From positions 28,050-92,049 of the forward strand of contig JAODND010000045.1 in the NCBI GenBank assembly GCA_025465465.1: 64,000 nt of DNA, given 5' to 3'. The notes under the pieces are model-generated. The model was given only the letters and a program-made list of their open reading frames with translations, was not told the DNA's origin and searched no databases. Each line of letters begins with the position of its first letter. The first letter of the stretch is position 1. The stretch comes from Frankiales bacterium. GTDB lineage: Bacteria > Actinomycetota > Actinomycetes > Mycobacteriales > SCTD01. Shown here piece by piece: positions 8,149 to 16,464 of this stretch. Both the position numbers and the translations under genes were made by a program.

Positions 8149-9339
8149 TCAGTACGTCGGCAGCGACGGGTCGACCTGCGCCTGCCACGCGATGACGCCG
8201 CCCTGCACGTGCACGGAGTTGCCCAGGCCCGCGGCCTTCAGCGCCGCGAGGGACTCCGCGGAGCGGATGCCGCTCTTGCAGTAGAGGACGATCTCCTTGT
8301 CCTGCGGGAGTCCGGCCAACGCGTTGCCGTTGAGGATCTCGCCCTTGGGGATGAGCACCGCGCCGGGGATCTGCATGATCTCCCACTCGGCCGGCTCGCG
8401 GACGTCGACGAGGTAGAAGTCGTCGCCGCGGTCCATCTTGTCCTTCAGCTCGGTGGCGAGGATGGTCGACCCGATGGCCGCCTCCATCGCCTCCTCGCTG
8501 ACGGCGCCGCAGAACGACTCGTAGTCGATGAGTCCCGTGATCGTCGGCTCCTTGCCGCACAGCGGGCACTCCGGGTCCTTGCGGACCTTGATCTTGCGGT
8601 AGGTCATCTCGAGGGCGTCGTAGACCATGAGGGAGCCGACCAGCGGGTCACCGATGCCGGTCAGCAGCTTGATCGCCTCGGTCGTCTGGATCGCGCCGAT
8701 GGACGCGCACAGCACGCCCAGCACGCCACCCTCGGCGCAGCTCGGGACCATGCCCGGCGGCGGCGGCTCGGGATAGAGGCAGCGGTAGCAAGGAGCCTCG
8801 GTGCCCTCGAGTGTCGGCCAGAACACCGAGGCCTGGCCGTCGAAGCGATAGATCGAGCCCCAGACGTAGGGCTTGTTCAGGAAGTAGGCCGCGTCGTTGA
8901 CCATGTAGCGCGTCGCGAAGTTGTCGGTGCCGTCGACGATGAGGTCGTACTGGCTGAAGATCTCCATCACGTTGTCGTTGTCGAGCCGCGTCTCGTGGAC
9001 GACGACGTTGATCAGCGGGTTGATCTCCCTGACGGAGTCGCGCGCGCTCTCGGCCTTGGACCGGCCGATGTCGCTCTGGCCGTGGATGATCTGGCGCTGC
9101 AGGTTGCTCTCGTCGACGGTGTCGAACTCCACGATGCCCAGCGTGCCGACCCCGGCGGCCGCCAGGTACATCAGCGTCGGGGAACCGAGGCCGCCGGCAC
9201 CGACGGCGAGGACTCTGGCGTTCTTGAGCCGCTTCTGCCCGGTGGTCGCGACGTCCGGGATGATGAGGTGGCGGCTGTAGCGCATCACCTCGTCGCGCGT
9301 CAGCTCAGCTGCGGGCTCCACCAGGGGCGGCAGGGACAC
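8149..9339 (-). CDS. moeZ: MoeZ: ubiquitin-like-protein adenylyltransferase/sulfurtransferase
   Basis: This 396-residue two-domain enzyme has an N-terminal ThiF/MoeB/E1-like domain with nucleotide-binding VGAGGLGSP and zinc cysteines (CYRC, CPLC). Its C-terminal rhodanese domain has the active-site loop CKSGIRS. MoeZ adenylates and then sulfurates small sulfur-carrier proteins for molybdopterin, thiazole, cysteine and thio-metabolite synthesis. The frame is open far upstream, but the GTG at 9339 has GAAGGAG 8-9 bases ahead and gives the normal family N-terminus (RDEVMRYSRHL), so it is the start. It diverges from the CsbD-like gene. Confidence 0.92.
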   Translation of the reverse strand: MSLPPLVEPAAELTRDEVMRYSRHLIIPDVATTGQKRLKNARVLAVGAGGLGSPTLMYLAAAGVGTLGIVEFDTVDESNLQRQIIHGQSDIGRSKAESARDSVREINPLINVVVHETRLDNDNVMEIFSQYDLIVDGTDNFATRYMVNDAAYFLNKPYVWGSIYRFDGQASVFWPTLEGTEAPCYRCLYPEPPPPGMVPSCAEGGVLGVLCASIGAIQTTEAIKLLTGIGDPLVGSLMVYDALEMTYRKIKVRKDPECPLCGKEPTITGLIDYESFCGAVSEEAMEAAIGSTILATELKDKMDRGDDFYLVDVREPAEWEIMQIPGAVLIPKGEILNGNALAGLPQDKEIVLYCKSGIRSAESLAALKAAGLGNSVHVQGGVIAWQAQVDPSLPTY

Positions 9340-9486
9340 GGGGGTTGCTCCTTCGTCAGGCTTCTCTGTGCACAAGCCTCGCAGAGCGCTCGGGATTCCC
9401 TTTCGTGACCTCCACCACGTTGTAGCCCTCGCAGAGTGGGCAGGCTCCTTCTCGAAGCACCAGTGCACCCGATCCGAGGAGGAACG

Positions 9487-9657
9487 ATGAGCGCCACTGA
9501 CAAGCTGAAGCACACCGCCGAGGAGCTCCAGGGCAAGGCCAAGCAGGCTGTGGGAGGGGCGACGGGCGACCGCGACACCCAGGCTGAAGGCCTCAAGGAC
9601 GAGAAGATGGGCCAGCTCAAGGGCGTGGGCGACAAGCTCAAGGACGTCGCCAAGTAG
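9487..9657 (+). CDS. CsbD-like small stress protein
   Basis: This 56-residue, highly charged protein (DKLKHTAEELQGKAKQA, then KMGQLKGVGDKLKD) is typical of the CsbD family, which is induced by general stress in Bacillus and many actinomycetes. The molecular role is unknown. The ATG at 9487 follows a GAGGAGG site, which fixes the start against an in-frame GTG at 9436. The gene ends inside a tandem 11-base repeat that carries its stop codon, and a strong hairpin follows at 9699-9726. Confidence 0.85.
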   Translation: MSATDKLKHTAEELQGKAKQAVGGATGDRDTQAEGLKDEKMGQLKGVGDKLKDVAK

Positions 9658-9681
9658 GCGCCAAGTAAGCGCCAAGTAGGC
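9649..9681 (+). repeat. Three tandem copies of an 11-base unit carrying the csbD stop codon
   Basis: GCCAAGTAGGC, GCCAAGTAAGC and GCCAAGTAGGC lie head to tail at 9649, 9660 and 9671. Each copy has a stop codon. Because 11 is not a multiple of 3, the stops at 9655, 9666 and 9677 close all three forward frames. Replication slippage is the likely origin. Confidence 0.85.
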
Positions 9682-9698
9682 ACAGCTCGTACGACGAG

Positions 9699-9726
9699 GG
9701 CCCCGCACCCATCAGGGCGCGGGGCC
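9699..9726. terminator. Bidirectional hairpin between csbD and the coiled-coil gene
   Basis: GGCCCCGC and GCGGGGCC form a perfect 8-bp stem with a 12-base loop. The hairpin sits between two convergent genes, and TTCGTCTGT follows on the plus strand. Confidence 0.75.
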
Positions 9727-9773
9727 TTCGTCTGTGCCTTCGTGTGTGCCTTCGTCTTTCCTGAGCCGTTCGC

Positions 9774-11657
9774 TCAGCCGCCCGGCCGCCACCACGGCTT
9801 GCGCTTCGGAGCCGGTGCGGGCGGCGAGGGAGGCGGGGACGCCACCGACGGTGCCGGCGGCGGGGGCTGCGCCGGCCGCGGCGGCGCGGGAGGCAGGTTC
9901 GGGGTGCGCTCGAGAACGACTGGCTTCGCCGCCGGCCGGGTGGCCTTCTTGACGGGCGCGGCGACCCGCTTGACCGGGGCTTTCGTCGGGGTCTTCTGAG
10001 GGGGCTTCGAAGGCGCTTTCGCGGGAGCCTTCGCCACCTTCTTCGGCTGCTCCGTCGGGCTCTCTGCCACCGGCTCGGGGGCCGCGGGCGGTCCCGCCGA
10101 CGGCGCGGGCGGTGCGAGGCTCGACGTCACCGCCGGGCGGTCGTCCGCCGGCGGCTCGGGTGCCGCGTTGATCCGGTCGAGCACGTCCGCGACGGACTCC
10201 TGCGACACGGGCTCCGGAGGCGCCGACTGCTGGGGTGCCGGCTCCGGGGGTGGTGGCTCGACAGCCTTCTCGGCGGCGGGTTCCTCGGCTTCCTCGAGAG
10301 CGCCACCGAGCTCCTCGAGAGCAGCTTCCGCCGTGCGCGTGCCACGCCGCCGTCGCAGCAGCGCCTCGGCCAGGGCGAGGACGGCCTCGTCGACGTGGGC
10401 GAGCACCCGGCGCTCGCTGTCAGCGGTGGCGGTGCGGACGATGTCCTCGGTGTCGGCCTTGACCCGCGGCGACAGCGCCTCGCCGAGCTGCGTGACGAGA
10501 GCCGCGGAGACCCGGGTCAGGACCACATCGGCGATGCGCGGGGCGAGGGTCTCCACGAGCCTGTCGGCGACCCGCTGGCCGACCAGGCCGGCGATCTCCT
10601 CGGCGGTCGGCAGGGTCTGCTCGGCGAGGTGCGTGCCGAGGTGCTCCACGTCCTCGCGGAGGGCGGCGAGGCCGAGCGTGAGTGTGGTGTCCGAGCTGTC
10701 GTCCTGCAGCGCCACGACCTGGACGCCGAGCTTGGTGACCAGCTCGCGGACCGTCTGCACCTCGTCGAAGCGGGCATGCAGCCGGGCGATCTCCGCGGAG
10801 ACGGCGGGGATGCCGCCGGCAGCGTCGCCGACGTCGGCGAGGCGCTCGCCGACCTGGCCGAGGCGGTTCTCGACGGCGCCGAGGGTCGCCTGCACCTCGT
10901 CGAAGCGGTCACCGGTCTGGCTGTCGAGAGCAGCCCGCATGTCACCGAAGTGCGCCTTGAGGGCTTCGGGGCCGACGACCGGGCGCTCCGCGGCCTCCGC
11001 CAGCCTGTCCAGGCGCGCCCCGAGGGCGTCGACGACCGCGTCCCGCAGCCGCTCCGCATCCGGCACTGTGCCGATCGCGTCGAGCTTGGCCGACAGCCCC
11101 TCGACCTGTGGGCGGAGCTGCTCGAGGGAGTGGGCGGTGCGGGCGCCGAGGTCGCTGAGGCCGGATCGGAGCTCGGTGAGCGGCTGCAGCCGGTCGTGCA
11201 GACCGGCGACGTCGTTCTGCAGCGACGCCAGGGCGCTCGGGAAGCCGGCCAGCTGACGGAGCGCGGCAGTCATCTGTGCGACGAGCTCGCCCTGGGCGGC
11301 GACGTCGGCCGACAGCGCTGCAAGGCGCACGACGGCCTGCTCGGTCGGGACGGCGGTGTCGGCGCCGACCGCATCGATGCGCTTGGAGAGGGCCTCGATC
11401 CGCTGCCCGAGCAGCGAGGTCGAGGTGCGCAGGTCGGCGACCACCGTGCTGACCACGCCGCCGAGGCGCTCGACGGTCGCGTCCGTCGCTGCGGCCCGCA
11501 CGCTCTCGCTGAGGGCGGCGACCTGCCCGCGGAGCTCGCCGAGGACGGCCGAGACCGCGCGCTGCTCGCGGACCTGCTCCTCGGCGGCGGCGGAGAGGAG
11601 AGCCTGCATGCGGTCGGACATCTGCCCGCCCGCAGGCCCAGCTGGGATGTCGGTCAC
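9774..11657 (-). CDS. Long coiled-coil protein with Pro/Ala/Lys-rich tail, function unknown
   Basis: This 627-residue protein has no recognised enzymatic domain. Residues about 15-440 are Ala/Leu/Glu/Arg-rich with heptad-like spacing and repeated patterns such as LxxLxxxVxxL. They predict a long helical coiled-coil or apolipoprotein-like bundle. From about residue 470 the sequence turns to Pro/Glu, then to a Lys-Ala-Pro tail (APAKAPSKPPQKTPTKAP) like histone H1 or the tails of actinobacterial HU and Ku, and ends PKRKPWWRPGG. No signal peptide or membrane segment is evident. The GTG at 11657 with GGGAGG upstream is preferred; Met15 is an alternative. DNA-binding or a structural role is inference. 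Confidence 0.7.
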   Translation of the reverse strand: MTDIPAGPAGGQMSDRMQALLSAAAEEQVREQRAVSAVLGELRGQVAALSESVRAAATDATVERLGGVVSTVVADLRTSTSLLGQRIEALSKRIDAVGADTAVPTEQAVVRLAALSADVAAQGELVAQMTAALRQLAGFPSALASLQNDVAGLHDRLQPLTELRSGLSDLGARTAHSLEQLRPQVEGLSAKLDAIGTVPDAERLRDAVVDALGARLDRLAEAAERPVVGPEALKAHFGDMRAALDSQTGDRFDEVQATLGAVENRLGQVGERLADVGDAAGGIPAVSAEIARLHARFDEVQTVRELVTKLGVQVVALQDDSSDTTLTLGLAALREDVEHLGTHLAEQTLPTAEEIAGLVGQRVADRLVETLAPRIADVVLTRVSAALVTQLGEALSPRVKADTEDIVRTATADSERRVLAHVDEAVLALAEALLRRRRGTRTAEAALEELGGALEEAEEPAAEKAVEPPPPEPAPQQSAPPEPVSQESVADVLDRINAAPEPPADDRPAVTSSLAPPAPSAGPPAAPEPVAESPTEQPKKVAKAPAKAPSKPPQKTPTKAPVKRVAAPVKKATRPAAKPVVLERTPNLPPAPPRPAQPPPPAPSVASPPPSPPAPAPKRKPWWRPGG

Positions 11658-11674
11658 CGTGGTCGTTCCTCCCT

Positions 11675-11693
11675 TGTCCGCACGGGGCGGACA
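11675..11693 (-). promoter_or_regulatory. Hairpin in the leader of the coiled-coil gene
   Basis: TGTCCGC and GCGGACA arms with a 5-base loop lie directly upstream of the GGGAGG ribosome site. The element may affect translation or mark the 5' end. Confidence 0.35.
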
Positions 11694-11802
11694 GAGTGGC
11701 AAGAGCTGTCGCGGCGAGTTTCGCACCGAACGGGGCTCGACGGGCTCACCGCGCCCGCGGGACGCAGCGCGTCGGCGTCGGACATCCGGGCAACGGTCCC
11801 GC

Positions 11803-12480
11803 TCACAGCGGCAGCTCCTCGCCGACAGCGACCTCACGATCCTCGCCGAGGACCCGGCTGGCGGACTGCCCGAGCGCGACCGCCGTACCTGCCGTGAACA
11901 GCGCGCCCGACTCCTCGGGCAGGCCCAGCACGGTCAGCGGGTCAGGTGCTGTCGCGAGAGCGCGCAGCCAGTCGGCCCGGCCCGAGCGGGCGTCCCAGTG
12001 CGGGACGACGGCGACGCCCGGGACGAGACCCAGACCGCGTTCCAGGGCGAGGCCACCGTCTGGGTCGCGACGGTCGGGCAGCACGGTCCAGGAGCCGAGC
12101 ACCATGGCGCCGGCACTGGCGCCCATCACGGCGCCGCCGCCGGCGACGAGGTCGCCGATGAGCCGGCCGACCGGCGAGGCCAGCAGGGTGGTGAGCAGCC
12201 GGGAGGGCGAGCCGCCCGGGAGCACGACGAGCCTGGCCCGCTGCAGCGCCGCGAGCGCACCGGCACTGTCCTCGCGCACGTCTGGTGCTCCGGTCACGTC
12301 GGCGGCGCCGCAGGCCCGGAAGTGCGCGATGCCGTGGTCGGTGGCCGTGCGGTATTCGCGACCGGGCGCACCGGCCAGCGCCGTGACGACCACAGGCCCG
12401 TCCACGAGCTCGAGCAGGCGGCGGTCCATGTCGCGGCAGCCGGGTGAGAACTCACCACCGCCCTGCAGGAGCACCGTCAC
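11803..12480 (-). CDS. Peptidase S51 (cyanophycinase/dipeptidase E-like)
   Basis: This 225-residue protein has a class-I glutamine-amidotransferase-like fold. It has the S51 nucleophile elbow GASAGA (catalytic Ser near residue 122), a preceding LPGGSPSRLL substrate loop and PHWDAR (candidate His), in family order. S51 members cleave acidic dipeptides or cyanophycin-type products. No cyanophycin synthetase is in the window, so the substrate is open. It starts at GTG and lies 13 bases downstream of the unknown gene ending at 12494, so the two are probably co-transcribed. Confidence 0.8.
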   Translation of the reverse strand: MTVLLQGGGEFSPGCRDMDRRLLELVDGPVVVTALAGAPGREYRTATDHGIAHFRACGAADVTGAPDVREDSAGALAALQRARLVVLPGGSPSRLLTTLLASPVGRLIGDLVAGGGAVMGASAGAMVLGSWTVLPDRRDPDGGLALERGLGLVPGVAVVPHWDARSGRADWLRALATAPDPLTVLGLPEESGALFTAGTAVALGQSASRVLGEDREVAVGEELPL

Positions 12481-12493
12481 CGGACGGACGCTC

Positions 12494-13156
12494 TCACACC
12501 TCGGTGAGCAGCATCTCCAGGCGCCGGTTCAGGGCGTCGAGGGTGGCGCGGATGACGGCCTGGCGGACGTCCTCACGGACTCCGGCTGCGCCGGTGAGGC
12601 GCTCGGCGCCACGACCGGTCAGCAGGGTGAGTGCGACCACGACGGTGCGCTCGTTGCCCATCGGGGTCACTTCGAGGTGGTCGAGCTCGAAGCGCACCTG
12701 GCCCTCGACGAGCTGCTCGACGGCACGCAGCGTCGCCGTGGCGACGGCCCGGTGCACGCCGGTCTGCGAGGCAGCGCCGCGCGCCTCTCCCGTCGCATGC
12801 GCCTCGCCGGAGGACAGGGTGACGCTGGCCGTCACGTCGAGCCCGGAGCTGACGAGATGCATCCGGGCGATGGACGGCCGGGCAGCAGAGCGCTGCTCCG
12901 GCACGCTGGGCAGCGGCGTGTGGTCGACCACCGCGTCTTCGACGACCTGCACGCGGTCGGCGTCGACACCGAGCCCGAACTGCTCACGCAGCAGGCGCCC
13001 GACGGAGCTCGCGACGGCGGCCTCATCGACGCCCTCCTCGAGGTCCAGGCGCAGCGTGCCCAGGCCACCCTCGGCGTCCGGAGTGACGTCTGCGTCACTG
13101 ACACCCGGGACAGCGCGGAGAGCAGCGATGAGCTCGCTGTTGTCCATCACGCTCAC
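12494..13156 (-). CDS. Conserved actinobacterial protein of unknown function
   Basis: This 220-residue protein has two parts. Residues about 5-70 (ELIAALRAVPGV, LRLDLEEGVDEA) look like a small alpha/beta domain. Residues about 95-220 contain an internally symmetric pattern, with GVHRAVATATLRAV and VRQAVIRATLDAL following beta-rich segments, as in a duplicated fold. No catalytic motif, signal or membrane segment is visible. GTG at 13156 is chosen because GGAG lies 5-6 bases ahead of it; ATG at 13147 and GTG at 13150 are alternatives. It is likely the first gene of an operon with the S51 peptidase. Confidence 0.6.
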   Translation of the reverse strand: MSVMDNSELIAALRAVPGVSDADVTPDAEGGLGTLRLDLEEGVDEAAVASSVGRLLREQFGLGVDADRVQVVEDAVVDHTPLPSVPEQRSAARPSIARMHLVSSGLDVTASVTLSSGEAHATGEARGAASQTGVHRAVATATLRAVEQLVEGQVRFELDHLEVTPMGNERTVVVALTLLTGRGAERLTGAAGVREDVRQAVIRATLDALNRRLEMLLTEV

Positions 13157-13313
13157 GGGTGCTCCAGGTCGGCGAAGTGCGACGCAGTCTGCGTCCTCTT
13201 CAGCATCGCTCGTACCGCCTGTCCCCAAGAGGGCCGAACGGTAGGGGGAAGCGGACCTCTCCTGCATCCAATCGGGCTAACTCCGAGGACAGATCAGTCT
13301 GACTTGTCCGGGT

Positions 13314-14231
13314 TCAGGCGGACTTGCGTACTGGGGCCTTCTTCGCCCCCACCTTCTTGGCGGGCGCCTTCTTCGCCGCCGCCTTCTTCGCCGGTGCGGC
13401 AGTGGAGGAAGCCTTCGAGGAGGCCTTCTTGGCCGCCGGCTTGCCCGTGCCGGTCGCGCCCTTCTTGGCCGCTTCGACGCTCGCGCGCAGGGCCGCCATC
13501 AGGTCGACGACGGTACCCGTGCTCGGCTGCGCCTCCTCTGGCTGCACGACCTCGCGGCCCTCGACCTTGGCGTCGATGACCGACTGCAGCGCGTCGCGGT
13601 AGGAGTCGGAGTAGTGGCTCGGGTCGAACTCGCCCGAGAGGGTCTCGATGAGCGAACCAGCCATAGCGAGCTCCTGCGGCCGCACTTCGACGTCCTCGTC
13701 GAGGAAGGCGAAGTCGGGGGCACGCACCTCGTCGGGCCACAGCATCGTCTCCAGCACGAACACGCCGTCGCGGACCCGGAGCGTCGCGAGCGACTCGCGG
13801 CTGCGCAGCGCCACCTTGACGATCGCGACCTTGCCGGACTCCTCGAGGGCTTCGCGCAGCAGCACGTACGGCTTCGTCCCGGTCTTCTCCGGCTCGAGGT
13901 AGTAGCTCTTCTCGAAGTAGATCGGGTCGACCTCCTCGAGCGGCACGAACGTCAGGACGTCGATGGCCTTGTTGGTCGACAGCGGCAGGTCCTTGAAGTC
14001 GTCGTCGGTGAGCACCACCGTCTCGCCGCTCGGCAGCTCATAGCCCTTGGCGATGTCGCCATACGCGACCTCCTCGCCGTCGGAGGCGGCCACCCGCTTG
14101 TACTTGATGCGGCTGCCGTCGGAGCGACGCACCTGGTGGAAGGTGACGTCCTTCTGCTCGGTCGCGCTGTACAGCTTCACCGGGATGGTCACCAACCCGA
14201 AGCTGATCGCGCCCTTCCAGATGGACCTCAT
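13314..14231 (-). CDS. ku: Ku, DNA end-binding protein for NHEJ
   Basis: This 305-residue bacterial Ku starts MRSIWKGAISFGLV, the family hallmark. The core beta-barrel (residues about 1-255) includes VDPIYFEKSYYL and SHYSDSYRDAL. Residues about 260-305 form an Ala/Lys-rich tail (PAAKKASSKASS, AKKAPAKK) like the DNA-binding extension of mycobacterial Ku. It forms a homodimeric ring on DNA ends and recruits LigD. It has an AGGAG site 7 bases before its ATG. It is divergent from the ligase gene across 145 bases. Confidence 0.95.
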   Translation of the reverse strand: MRSIWKGAISFGLVTIPVKLYSATEQKDVTFHQVRRSDGSRIKYKRVAASDGEEVAYGDIAKGYELPSGETVVLTDDDFKDLPLSTNKAIDVLTFVPLEEVDPIYFEKSYYLEPEKTGTKPYVLLREALEESGKVAIVKVALRSRESLATLRVRDGVFVLETMLWPDEVRAPDFAFLDEDVEVRPQELAMAGSLIETLSGEFDPSHYSDSYRDALQSVIDAKVEGREVVQPEEAQPSTGTVVDLMAALRASVEAAKKGATGTGKPAAKKASSKASSTAAPAKKAAAKKAPAKKVGAKKAPVRKSA

Positions 14232-14364
14232 AGCTGCGCTCCTACCCGTGTGCCGGAACGATCACGCTAGGCGGAGCGACCGGGACGGGTCCACACACCC
14301 GCCCCGGCCGATGGTGCCGAAGGTAGGGCAGAACGGACACCGCCCGCGCCCCCCGTCGGGTTGG

Positions 14365-14370
14365 CAGGAT
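14365..14370 (+). promoter_or_regulatory. Possible leaderless -10 (CAGGAT) of the LigD ligase gene
   Basis: CAGGAT lies 6 bases before the GTG at 14377, the spacing seen at other leaderless starts here. The first base departs from TANNNT. Confidence 0.3.
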
Positions 14371-14376
14371 GGGTCG

Positions 14377-15306
14377 GTGATCCCCCATGACCTGTCGCCG
14401 ATGCTGGCGACGACCGGACCGCTGCCGGGCGGCGACTCCTGGGCCTACGAGGTGAAGTGGGACGGGGTGCGGGCACTCGTCGCCGTCGAGGACGGCGCAG
14501 TGCGGGCCACCAGCCGCAACGGCAACGACGTGACCGGCGGCTACCCGGAGCTGCGCACCCTGACCGGCCTCCCGGACGTGCTGCTCGACGGCGAGATCGT
14601 GGCCTTCCGCGACGGCCGCCCCGACTTCGGCCTGCTCCAGAACCGGATGCACGTGCGCTCCCCCTCCGCAGCCCTCGTCGCGGCCACTCCGGTGGCCTTC
14701 CTCCCGTTCGACGTCCTGCACGTCGAGGACTCATCGCTGCTGTCACATTCGTACGAGGACAGGCGAGCCGTGCTCGTGGACCTGGTGCCCGACGCACCCG
14801 AGCGCTTCCACGGCGACGGTGCCCTCCTCATGGAGATGACCCGCGCGCAGGGGCTCGAAGGGCTGGTCGCGAAGCGGCGCGACTCGACGTACCAGCCGGG
14901 ACGGCGCACCGACGCGTGGGTGAAGGTGAAGCACGTGCATCGGCAGTCGGCCGTCGTGGGCGGCTGGCGCGAGGGCGAGGGCGGAAGGTCGGGGCAGCTG
15001 GGCGCGCTGCTGCTCGGCGTCCACGGTCCCGACGGCCTCGTCTTCTGCGGTCGCGTCGGGACCGGGTTCAGCGCGGCGACGCTGCGCAGCACGGCGAAGC
15101 GGCTCGCAGCGGTGGCCCGGCCGACCTCGCCGTACGACGTGCCCGTTCCTCCCGAGGAGGCGCGGCTGGCGCACTGGGTCGAGCCGGAGCTCGTCGTCGA
15201 CGTCGAGTTCACCGCCTGGACCTCGGACGGCAAGCTGAGGCACCCGTCGTTCAAGGGGTTCCGGGACGACCTCGACCCGCGGGAGGTGCGACGTGAGCCC
15301 CAGTGA
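14377..15306 (+). CDS. ligD: LigD ligase domain as a separate protein (ATP-dependent DNA ligase)
   Basis: This 309-residue ligase corresponds to the ligase module of LigD. Motif I is EVKWDGVRAL with nucleophile Lys27. DGEIVAF (III), FLPFDVLHV (IIIa), EGLVAKRRDSTY (IV) and WVKVKH (V) follow. The C-terminal OB-fold ends about residue 300 with HPSFKGFRDD. There is no fused polymerase or 3'-phosphoesterase domain. The next gene supplies the polymerase and overlaps by 14 bases, so the two are coupled. GTG at 14377 is preferred; ATG at 14401 is an in-frame alternative. Confidence 0.92.
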   Translation: MIPHDLSPMLATTGPLPGGDSWAYEVKWDGVRALVAVEDGAVRATSRNGNDVTGGYPELRTLTGLPDVLLDGEIVAFRDGRPDFGLLQNRMHVRSPSAALVAATPVAFLPFDVLHVEDSSLLSHSYEDRRAVLVDLVPDAPERFHGDGALLMEMTRAQGLEGLVAKRRDSTYQPGRRTDAWVKVKHVHRQSAVVGGWREGEGGRSGQLGALLLGVHGPDGLVFCGRVGTGFSAATLRSTAKRLAAVARPTSPYDVPVPPEEARLAHWVEPELVVDVEFTAWTSDGKLRHPSFKGFRDDLDPREVRREPQ

Positions 15307-16150
15307 GGTGCTGGTCGACGTCGAGGGACGGACGCTCAAGCTGACGAACCTCGAGAAGGTGCTCTATCCCAGCGGGTTCACCAAGGGACAGGTCATCGAC
15401 TACTACTCGCGCATCGCGCCGGTGATGCTCCCGCACCTGGCGCAGCGGGCACTGACGCGCAAGCGCTATCCGAACGGCACCGAGGGCCCGATGTTCTTCG
15501 AGAAGAACCGGCCGCAGGGGACGCCGCCGTGGGTGCGCACCGTGACGCTGCCGTCTCCGGGATCGACGAAGAACCGCGAGACGATCGAGTACGTCGTCTG
15601 CGACGACCTGGCCACCCTGGTCTGGACCGCCAACCTCGCGGCGCTGGAGCTGCACACCCATCAGTGGAAGGTCGGCCGGAAGACCCCCGACCTGCTCGTG
15701 TTCGACCTCGACCCCGGGCCGCCGGCGACCATCGTCGAGTGCTGCCGGGTCGCGGAGCTGCTGCGCGACGAGCTCGACCTCGAGCTCTACCCGAAGACCT
15801 CCGGCAACAAGGGGATGCAGCTGGTGGCGCGCGCTCCGCTGCGGGACACCTCCGAATACGCCCGCAAGGTCGCCGAGGCCTTGGAGAACAAGCACCCGGA
15901 GCTGGTGGTCTCGAGGATGACCAAGGCCGTACGCCCGGGGAAGGTGTTCGTCGACTGGTCGCAGAACAACGGGGCCAAGACGACCGTCACGGTCTACTCG
16001 CTGCGCGCCCGGCACGAGCCGTCGGTGTCGACGCCCGTGACCTGGGAGGAGGTGGGCTCGTGCTCATCAGCATCGGACCTGGTGTTCCTCAGCGAGGACG
16101 TGCTCTTTCGCGTGGAGGAGCTGGGCGACCTCTTCGAGCCCTTGCTGTAA
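15293..16150 (+). CDS. ligD: LigD polymerase/primase domain as a separate protein
   Basis: This 285-residue archaeo-eukaryotic-primase-like polymerase (PolDom) fills and extends ends in NHEJ. It has the metal-binding pair VFDLDPGP (Asp138, Asp140), the 5'-phosphate pocket region KRYPNGTEGPMFFEKN and SGNKGMQL. The third metal Asp is in FVDWSQNN. The GTG has GGGAGG 6 bases upstream inside the ligase gene, so this is a real separate cistron rather than a frameshift. The nuclease module of LigD is absent from this locus. Confidence 0.93.
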   Translation: MSPSEVLVDVEGRTLKLTNLEKVLYPSGFTKGQVIDYYSRIAPVMLPHLAQRALTRKRYPNGTEGPMFFEKNRPQGTPPWVRTVTLPSPGSTKNRETIEYVVCDDLATLVWTANLAALELHTHQWKVGRKTPDLLVFDLDPGPPATIVECCRVAELLRDELDLELYPKTSGNKGMQLVARAPLRDTSEYARKVAEALENKHPELVVSRMTKAVRPGKVFVDWSQNNGAKTTVTVYSLRARHEPSVSTPVTWEEVGSCSSASDLVFLSEDVLFRVEELGDLFEPLL

Positions 16151-16189
16151 TCGCCCTCGCGGTGTTCCCTCGAAGTCGGAGGTGTTCTC

Positions 16190-16432
16190 GTGACCGGTGT
16201 CCCCCCGCCCGCCCTGACCGACGAGGCGCTCGAGCGCGAGCTCCTGCACCTGCACGAGACCCGCAACGACACCTTCCTGCACGGCAGCGACGACGCTCTC
16301 GCCTTCCACACCTGGCGGATGGGCGAGCTGGAGGGTGAGTACCTCCGCCGCAACCCCGACCGCGTCCTCGATGCCCGGCGCACCCGGCACGGATCGCGCG
16401 AGCTCGCCGGTCAGGACGCCTCAGTCGTCTAG
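16190..16432 (+). CDS. DUF6158-like small protein
   Basis: This 80-residue acidic/basic mixed protein (EALERELLHLHETR, HTWRMGELEGEYLRR) has predicted amphipathic helices and no signal peptide. It resembles the actinobacterial DUF6158 family from memory, with unknown function. The GTG start follows GGAGG with 6 bases between. It sits 40 bases after the LigD polymerase gene on the same strand and may be co-transcribed with it. A link to NHEJ is only positional. Confidence 0.65.
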   Translation: MTGVPPPALTDEALERELLHLHETRNDTFLHGSDDALAFHTWRMGELEGEYLRRNPDRVLDARRTRHGSRELAGQDASVV

Positions 16433-16451
16433 GTGTCGCCTCGGTGCCGTC

Positions 16452-16457
16452 TAGGCT
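16452..16457 (+). promoter_or_regulatory. Leaderless -10 (TAGGCT) of the tetR gene
   Basis: TAGGCT lies 7 bases before the ATG at 16465, which decides that start over an in-frame ATG at 16444. Confidence 0.55.
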
Positions 16458-16464
16458 CGCGGGC

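Noticed and set aside
9340..9708. Upstream extension of MoeZ by 123 codons
   Set aside because: It would overlap the csbD gene and adds a non-homologous segment. The GTG at 9339 has a good ribosome site and gives the normal N-terminus.
14047..14376. N-terminal extension of the LigD ligase into ku
   Set aside because: The extra sequence lies antisense to ku and has no domain. The family N-terminus (LSPMLAT) starts just after GTG 14377.
15283..15306. Frameshift splitting a single LigD protein
   Set aside because: The polymerase GTG has GGGAGG at proper spacing and the ligase ends naturally after its OB-fold. The 14-base overlap is a normal coupled junction.
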